Of a stretch of DNA of 9,891 nucleotides, positions 6,586 through 9,891 are shown one piece after another (position 1 is the stretch's first letter; each line of letters begins with the position of its first letter). Position numbers and translations under genes: made by a program. Location: positions 1 through 9,891 of the forward strand of contig JAUYDJ010000051.1 in assembly GCA_030690025.1 (NCBI GenBank), given 5' to 3'. Source of the DNA: Chloroflexota bacterium. Lineage in GTDB: Bacteria; Chloroflexota; Dehalococcoidia; Dehalococcoidales; JAUYDJ01. The notes beneath the pieces are model-generated. The model ran no database searches. It saw only the letters and a list, made by a program, of their open reading frames with translations, and had not been told where the DNA came from.

Positions 6586-7275
6586 CTACCGGTTTGCCCA
6601 TGATTTGATGACTTCAGCCGAGTCTACCACCTCGCCGAAGTAAAGGCCTATGTTCCGGATAGTGCTGTTGTGCAGGTCTTCGGCGGTGGCGGCAGTGCAA
6701 TCCCTCAGGAAAACGATATAGTAGTCCTTCATGAAGCCATCCCGGGCGGTGGTCTCAACACAGCAGTTGGTGGCCACGCCGGTTATTAGCAGCGTCCTGA
6801 TGCCATTACTTCTCAGGATGAGGTCGAGATTGGTATCGGCGAAAGCGCCGTAGCGGTGCTTCTGCACGATAATTTCGCCGGGCAGCGGGTTGATGCCGCC
6901 GTAAAACTCCACTCCCCAGGAGCCCTGCTCCAGAGGCACATATTCTCTATACCTGCGCTTATCCCGGCGCCAGTTATGCTCCAGCCACACGTCAGAAATA
7001 TATTGGTGGCCCGGGGCGTAGTAGACCGTCTGGATATAGACGATGGCCAGCCCCGCTTCCCTGGCTTTGCCGATAAAACCGACTAACCGCGGCGTCATGT
7101 CCTGGACCAGTTTTACATTCATGCCTTCCCTCTGCAGAAAGCCGCCGTCAGCACAAAAGTCGTTCTGCATATCCACAACAATAAGGGCAGTGTGCTCTGG
7201 TGCGACTTTTTTCGGCAGGGTATCCAGCATGCGGGCTACAACCGGCGCCAGCTCTTTATCCATATCTCTGAGCAT
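6586..7275 (-). CDS. Isochorismatase-superfamily cysteine hydrolase (RutB / N-carbamoyl amidase-like)
   Basis: From ATG at 7273-7275 the product is 229 residues. The catalytic triad of the superfamily is complete: Asp35 in LIVVDMQNDF, Lys139 in VQKHRYGAF and Cys172 in GVATNCCVETTARDG, which also contains the conserved cis-peptide (Val167-Ala168). The segment TNxCVExTxRDG is typical of RutB, biuret hydrolase and N-carbamoylsarcosine amidase relatives, which hydrolyse ureido or amide C-N bonds. The exact substrate is not determinable. An upstream GTG (7344) would add 23 residues but lies inside the -35 box of its promoter. The chosen ATG has AAGGAGG six bases ahead, so the shorter form is right. 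It converges on the AOR operon with 44 bases between stops. It is an unrelated fold to the nitrilase at 1982, so two kinds of C-N hydrolase flank the redox genes. Confidence 0.92.
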   Translation of the reverse strand: MLRDMDKELAPVVARMLDTLPKKVAPEHTALIVVDMQNDFCADGGFLQREGMNVKLVQDMTPRLVGFIGKAREAGLAIVYIQTVYYAPGHQYISDVWLEHNWRRDKRRYREYVPLEQGSWGVEFYGGINPLPGEIIVQKHRYGAFADTNLDLILRSNGIRTLLITGVATNCCVETTARDGFMKDYYIVFLRDCTAATAEDLHNSTIRNIGLYFGEVVDSAEVIKSWANR

Positions 7276-7316
7276 CTTATCCCTCCTTACGGGTAATAAG
7301 TCACGGGTGCTGATAT

Positions 7317-7344
7317 TTTCTACCAGTGGACAAGGGCCTGTCAA
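7317..7344 (-). promoter_or_regulatory. Promoter of the cysteine hydrolase gene
   Basis: On the minus strand TTGACA (7344-7339) and TAGAAA (7322-7317) are 16 bases apart. The start point near 7310 gives a leader of about 35 bases containing the AAGGAGG site before ATG 7275. This supports the shorter gene start. Confidence 0.55.
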
Positions 7345-7373
7345 GTGTTTTACTGGTTCTACTCAATCATGGT

Positions 7374-7452
7374 TGTCATTGCGAGGAGCGCAGCGACGAA
7401 GCAATCTCATTCCGCACCCATCCGAGATTGCTTCGCTTCGCTCGCAATGACA
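7374..7452. repeat. Palindromic intergenic repeat, short form
   Basis: A 79-base element bounded by TGTCATTGCGAG (7374-7385) and CTCGCAATGACA (7441-7452). The inner arms (GACGAAGCAATCTC and GAGATTGCTTCGCTTCG) also pair, leaving a central loop of about 15 bases. The arms are not identical: the left has an extra GAGCGCAGC block, so it is an imperfect hairpin. It shares its outer and inner arms with 9409-9531. It looks like a non-coding dispersed (MITE- or REP-like) element. No transposase is nearby. Confidence 0.75.
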
Positions 7453-7492
7453 CCGACAACTAAGACTGAGTAAAGGCGTTTTGCTGCCATCC

Positions 7493-7522
7493 TTGACAAA
7501 CCCACAACAAGCGTGTTACATT
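7493..7522 (+). promoter_or_regulatory. Promoter of the T-box/trpB transcript
   Basis: TTGACA (7493-7498) is followed after 18 bases by TACATT (7517-7522), four of six -10 matches. Initiation near 7529 places the T-box leader directly at the 5' end of the transcript. Confidence 0.5.
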
Positions 7523-7534
7523 AGTGGCAATCAA

Positions 7535-7806
7535 ATATGTAAAGGCGTGGAGCGAGACTAGTAAGTTTCGAGCGGGGCAAAGAGAGTCGGGGAAGGTGTG
7601 AGCCGATGCCAGGCGCGGAAGCTGAATGGACTCGGGAGCCGCAAACCGAAAGCTAGCAGCAAGTAGGCTTTGCCGCAGAGGAAGCGTTATCAGTTCCCAG
7701 GGTATAAGTATGCGCTCCAGTACCCGCTTGAGAAAGTCGTCGCTGACTAAGAAGGGTGGTACCGCGGAAGTAAGCCTTCTGCCCCTTGGGGTAGAAGGCT
7801 TTTTTA
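7535..7806 (+). promoter_or_regulatory. T-box leader with Trp (UGG) specifier
   Basis: This RNA leader binds uncharged tRNA and then lets transcription proceed. The defining T-box AAGGGTGGTACCGCGG lies at 7752-7767. Upstream are the expected Stem I parts: GCGAGACTAGTAAG near 7552, AGAGAG (7581-7586), GGTGTGAGCCGA (7595-7606), and a specifier loop GAATGGACT in which TGG (7627-7629) is read as the Trp codon, followed by GGGAGC closing the stem. GTTATCAG (about 7687-7694) is the usual element before the antiterminator. The downstream gene is trpB2, which agrees with a Trp specifier. The tRNA-end-binding bulge reads UGGU, predicting a discriminator base A, or a G·U pair with G. The fold is inferred from motifs and was not computed. 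Confidence 0.9.
7773..7806 (+). terminator. T-box regulated intrinsic terminator
   Basis: AGCCTTCTGCCCC pairs with GGGGTAGAAGGCT across a very short TT loop (the innermost pairs would open), with one G-U pair. It is followed directly by a T-run (7800-7805). It overlaps the 3' side of the T-box, as expected for the terminator that competes with the antiterminator. Confidence 0.88.
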
Positions 7807-7820
7807 GTTAAGGAGGTAAT

Positions 7821-7862
7821 ATGTTGCTGACATGCACCTGGGCCCCGCGCGGGGCCGAGTAG
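7821..7862 (+). CDS. Putative 13-residue leader peptide with one Trp codon
   Basis: A short ORF reading MLLTCTWAPRGAE lies between the T-box terminator and trpB2. Its start ATG (7821) has a very strong AAGGAGGT site (7810-7817), as good as that of trpB2 itself. The seventh codon is TGG (7839-7841), whose last base begins a perfect 16-base palindrome GGCCCCGCGCGGGGCC (7841-7856). The stop is TAG at 7860-7862, 46 bases before the trpB2 ATG. A ribosome pausing at the Trp codon would sit against this hairpin. This suggests a translational or attenuation-type control layered on the T-box, though only one Trp codon is present and no T-run follows the hairpin. Whether it is translated is unproven. 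Confidence 0.5.
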   Translation: MLLTCTWAPRGAE

Positions 7863-7908
7863 AGATATACACCATCGTGGCAAATAAAACTAAATAAGGA
7901 GGATTAGC

Positions 7909-9270
7909 ATGGACTTAACCAGGATTGAACTCAGCGAAAAAGAAATGCCCACCGCGTGGTATAACGTCCTTCCCGACCTGCCCACGCCACTGCCCCCCGA
8001 GCTGCACCCCGGCACCAAGGAGCCATCTCGACTCCCGCCGCCGCTGTTCCCCGAGGCCATTAACGACCAGGAGTTCAGCAAGGAGCACTACATCGATATC
8101 CCGGAAGAGGTGCAGGCGATCTACAAGATGTGGCGGCCGACGCCGCTTTACCGGGCCTTCCGGCTGGAGAAAGCTCTGGATACCCCGGCCAAGATTTTCT
8201 ATAAATACGAAGGCGTCAGCCCGGCCGGCAGCCATAAGCCCAATACGGCCGTCGCCCAGGCCTTCTACAATAAACAGCAGGGCACCAAGCGTCTCACCAC
8301 CGAGACCGGCGCCGGCCAGTGGGGCAGCGCCCTGGCCATGGGCTGCATGATGTTTGGTATCGAATGCAAGGTCTACATGGTCAAGGTCAGCTACTACCAG
8401 AAGCCTTACCGCCGCATCATGATGGAGACCTGGGGCGCTAAGGTTGTCCCCAGCCCCAGCACCGACACCGAGATTGGACGCCGCATCTTAAAGGAGAACC
8501 CGGACTCTAACGGCAGCCTGGGTATCGCTATCAGTGAAGCTATCGAGGATGCCTTTAATCACGGTGATACCAAGTACGCCATCGGGAGCGTGGCCAACCA
8601 CGTCCTGCTCCACCAGACCATCATCGGCGAGGAATCAAAGAAACAGATGGAGAAGGTAGGCCTCTACCCGGATATCATCATCGGCTGCATTGGCGGAGGG
8701 TCCAACTTCGCCGGCATGTTCCTGCCCTTTATCAAGGACAAGATTAAGGGTAAGAAGAAGGACCTGCGCATCATCTGTGTTGAGCCGCAGGCCGCCCCCA
8801 GCCTGACCAAGGGCGTCTATGCCTGGGACTACGGCGATGCCGCCGGGATGGCACCCATACTCAAGATGTACACCCTCGGCCATACCTTTGTGCCGCCGCC
8901 AGTGCACGCGGGCGGTCTGCGCTATCACGGTAAGGCGCCTATCCTCTCCCATCTCTACAAGGCGGGGCTTGTCGAGGCCAAGGCCGTCTACCAGATACCC
9001 GTCTTTGAGGCCGGCGTCAAGTTCGCCCGCAGCGAAGGCATCATTCCCGCCCCCGAATCGTCTCATGCCATCAAGGTAGCCATTGACGAAGCCCTGGCCT
9101 GCAAGGAGCAGGGTAAGTCGAAGACCATCCTCATCGCGCTGAGCGGGCACGGACACTTCGACATGGGTGCTTACGATGAGTACCTCTCCGGGAAGCTGCA
9201 GGACTACGAGTATCCCGCCGAGAAGGTAAAAGAGGCGCTCGCCGCACTGCCTCAGGTCCCGGAAAAGTAA
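7909..9270 (+). CDS. trpB2: Tryptophan synthase beta chain, TrpB2 type
   Basis: This 453-residue PLP enzyme joins indole and serine to make tryptophan. Fold-type II signatures are clear: SHKPN with the Schiff-base Lys110, [11 protein letters not shown] with catalytic Glu132, and the PLP-phosphate loop GCIGGGSN (259-266). Length, the N-terminal extension ([18 protein letters not shown]...) and QWGSAL instead of QHG mark the TrpB2 subfamily. That subfamily often stands alone and may act on free indole or on serine without TrpA. No trpA is in the window, in line with this. ATG 7909 has AAGGAGG (7896-7902) six bases ahead. The gene is controlled by the upstream Trp T-box and possibly by the short leader ORF, and it ends at a strong terminator, so it is monocistronic. 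A cytoplasmic enzyme; assignment is secure. Confidence 0.96.
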   Translation: MDLTRIELSEKEMPTAWYNVLPDLPTPLPPELHPGTKEPSRLPPPLFPEAINDQEFSKEHYIDIPEEVQAIYKMWRPTPLYRAFRLEKALDTPAKIFYKYEGVSPAGSHKPNTAVAQAFYNKQQGTKRLTTETGAGQWGSALAMGCMMFGIECKVYMVKVSYYQKPYRRIMMETWGAKVVPSPSTDTEIGRRILKENPDSNGSLGIAISEAIEDAFNHGDTKYAIGSVANHVLLHQTIIGEESKKQMEKVGLYPDIIIGCIGGGSNFAGMFLPFIKDKIKGKKKDLRIICVEPQAAPSLTKGVYAWDYGDAAGMAPILKMYTLGHTFVPPPVHAGGLRYHGKAPILSHLYKAGLVEAKAVYQIPVFEAGVKFARSEGIIPAPESSHAIKVAIDEALACKEQGKSKTILIALSGHGHFDMGAYDEYLSGKLQDYEYPAEKVKEALAALPQVPEK

Positions 9271-9290
9271 ACAGTCCCAGGACATATTTT

Positions 9291-9324
9291 GAAGAAGGGG
9301 GCCTCAGCCCCCTTCTTCTTTTTT
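9291..9324 (+). terminator. Intrinsic terminator after trpB2
   Basis: GAAGAAGGGGGC (9291-9302), loop CTCA, and its exact complement GCCCCCTTCTTC (9307-9318) form a 12-bp stem followed by six T residues (9319-9324). Confidence 0.95.
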
Positions 9325-9408
9325 ATAGATGAGGCGCATGAATATCCAGCCAAATGGCCTTTGCACGCGGTTCTGTTCAATAATGTCTGGTATTAATCCG
9401 AAGTAACT

Positions 9409-9531
9409 GTCATTGCGAGTCCCGATGAAATCGGGGCGAAGCAATCTCGACGCAAATCAAAAGACGAGAGCCTGTGAGATTGCTTCGTCACCCCGATGAA
9501 ATCGTCCCGACAGGTCGGGACTCGCAATGAC
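9409..9531. repeat. Palindromic intergenic repeat, long form
   Basis: A 123-base element bounded by GTCATTGCGAG and CTCGCAATGAC, with inner arms GGCGAAGCAATCTC and GAGATTGCTTCG. Each arm carries a nested CCCGATGAAATCGGGG-type mini-hairpin. The right arm has a further CCCGACAGGTCGGG palindrome absent from the left. It belongs to the same family as 7374-7452. Positions 9325-9408 and 9532-9588 hold nothing else I can support. Confidence 0.75.
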
Positions 9532-9588
9532 GATTTTAATTTGCTTATCAAAGCAACCAAGCTTCAGTAAAAGGTTCACGCACGTTAT

Positions 9589-9619
9589 TTGACTTACCCA
9601 CGCCATCCCCGTGTATAAT
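9589..9619 (+). promoter_or_regulatory. Promoter of the HtrA-type gene, apparently leaderless
   Basis: TTGACT (9589-9594) and a perfect TATAAT (9614-9619) are separated by 19 bases. The A of the ATG at 9626 is the seventh base after the -10 box, the normal transcription start, and no ribosome binding site fits between them. A leaderless mRNA is therefore predicted. Confidence 0.65.
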
Positions 9620-9625
9620 GTTTTT

Positions 9626-9891
9626 ATGAAGGGGAAAATCAAGTACCTGCTGGTCAGCCTCAGCCTGGTCCTGCTGCTTACCCTTTCCCTGGGGACCGGC
9701 TGTTCCGCACTGCCGTTCCCAATGCCAATCCCGGCACCATCCAACCCGGCACCAACTCCGCCACCCCAGGTCACGGCGCCGCCCAACCCGGAATGGACAC
9801 TTCCGCCACCGAGCCGTCCCGCTCAGCCGCTGCCCGACTTTGTCTCGGTGGTGGCTAAGGTCAAGCCGTCGGTAGTCGCCATCAATACCGA
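9626..9891 (+). CDS. HtrA/DegP-like trypsin-type serine protease, 5' part
   Basis: The frame opens at ATG 9626 and runs off the window, giving 88 residues. A positive N-terminus (MKGKIK), a hydrophobic stretch (about residues 7-22) and a cysteine at 26 (LGTGCSAL) make an export signal. This is possibly a lipoprotein signal, although Gly at -3 is atypical for a lipobox. Residues 27-70 are a proline-rich linker (motifs such as PAPTPPP), consistent with a surface tether. Then FVSVVAKVKPSVVAINT (72-88) matches the 'v.kv.PSVV.I' start of the HtrA/S1C protease domain, which degrades misfolded proteins outside the membrane. The catalytic His, Asp and Ser and any PDZ domain lie beyond the window. The start is fixed by the -10 box seven bases upstream, and no Shine-Dalgarno is present. 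Protease identity rests on that one segment plus the architecture. Confidence 0.75.
   Translation, partial: MKGKIKYLLVSLSLVLLLTLSLGTGCSALPFPMPIPAPSNPAPTPPPQVTAPPNPEWTLPPPSRPAQPLPDFVSVVAKVKPSVVAINT

Noticed and set aside
7276..7344. A longer start (GTG at 7344) for the cysteine hydrolase
   Set aside because: The added 23 codons contain the gene's own promoter elements, and the internal ATG has an ideal AAGGAGG site.
7374..7452. Hairpin read as a transcription terminator or CRISPR repeat
   Set aside because: There is no T-run after either side and no regular spacer array. The second copy is about 2 kb away and of different length, so it is a dispersed palindromic element.
7626..7811. A 61-codon ORF inside the trpB2 leader
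   Set aside because: It overlaps the specifier loop, T-box and terminator, which fully explain the sequence, and it has no ribosome site.
8635..9285. A 216-codon minus-strand frame within trpB2
   Set aside because: Antisense shadow of a gene with complete TrpB2 motifs.
9457..9786. A 109-codon minus-strand frame near the right end
   Set aside because: It runs through the palindromic repeat and antisense to the HtrA-type signal peptide and proline-rich linker. Its low-complexity Gly/Ala start reflects that linker.

Overview
The window looks like a chromosomal segment of an anaerobic, moderately GC-rich bacterium. My best guess is a Dehalococcoidia-type Chloroflexota. This rests on inference only: a tungsten-type aldehyde:ferredoxin oxidoreductase (AOR) with its own ferredoxin, a TrpB2-type tryptophan synthase beta chain under a T-box, TTG starts, apparently leaderless genes, and palindromic intergenic repeats of the 'GTCATTGCGAG...CGAAGCAATCTC' kind. 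There is no rRNA, tRNA, CRISPR array, transposase or phage gene.

Layout. Positions 1-290 hold no gene, only degenerate copies of a dispersed repeat and a strong 14-bp hairpin. Positions 291-1741 are on the minus strand: the decayed C-terminal end of a short-chain dehydrogenase (291-581), a conserved protein of unknown function (582-1169, coding probably to about 1241), and a YkgJ-type cysteine-cluster protein (1295-1741). A divergent intergenic region (1742-1981) carries a near-consensus promoter with an inverted repeat in it. It drives a tight four-gene plus-strand operon: nitrilase-superfamily C-N hydrolase (1982-2785), dihydropyrimidine-dehydrogenase/PreA-like flavoprotein with two C-terminal [4Fe-4S] motifs (2823-4031), DmsB/AorB-like multicluster ferredoxin (4041-4544) and AOR-family oxidoreductase (4541-6541). 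Converging on it is an isochorismatase/RutB-like cysteine hydrolase (6586-7275) with its own promoter.

Positions 7374-7452 hold a hairpin repeat. They are followed by a promoter, a full T-box leader with a UGG (Trp) specifier and terminator (about 7535-7806), a 13-codon leader ORF containing one Trp codon fused to a perfect GC palindrome (7821-7862), and trpB2 (7909-9270) with a strong terminator (9291-9324). A second, longer copy of the hairpin repeat (9409-9531) precedes the 5' part of a secreted, probably lipid-anchored HtrA-type protease (9626 to the window end). Its -10 box sits exactly where a leaderless transcript would be expected.

How the genes may work together. The nitrilase, flavoprotein, ferredoxin and AOR overlap or nearly abut, so they are probably co-expressed. 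The mixture of an amidase, a reductase resembling the first enzyme of reductive pyrimidine breakdown, and a tungsten oxidoreductase with its electron-transfer partner, beside a second unrelated C-N hydrolase, suggests an anaerobic pathway for an amide-, ureido- or N-heterocycle-type compound. The usual catalytic Cys of dihydropyrimidine dehydrogenase is replaced by Ile and there is no dihydropyrimidinase, so plain uracil degradation is unlikely. The trpB2 locus is a separate unit whose control seems to combine tRNA sensing with a translated leader.
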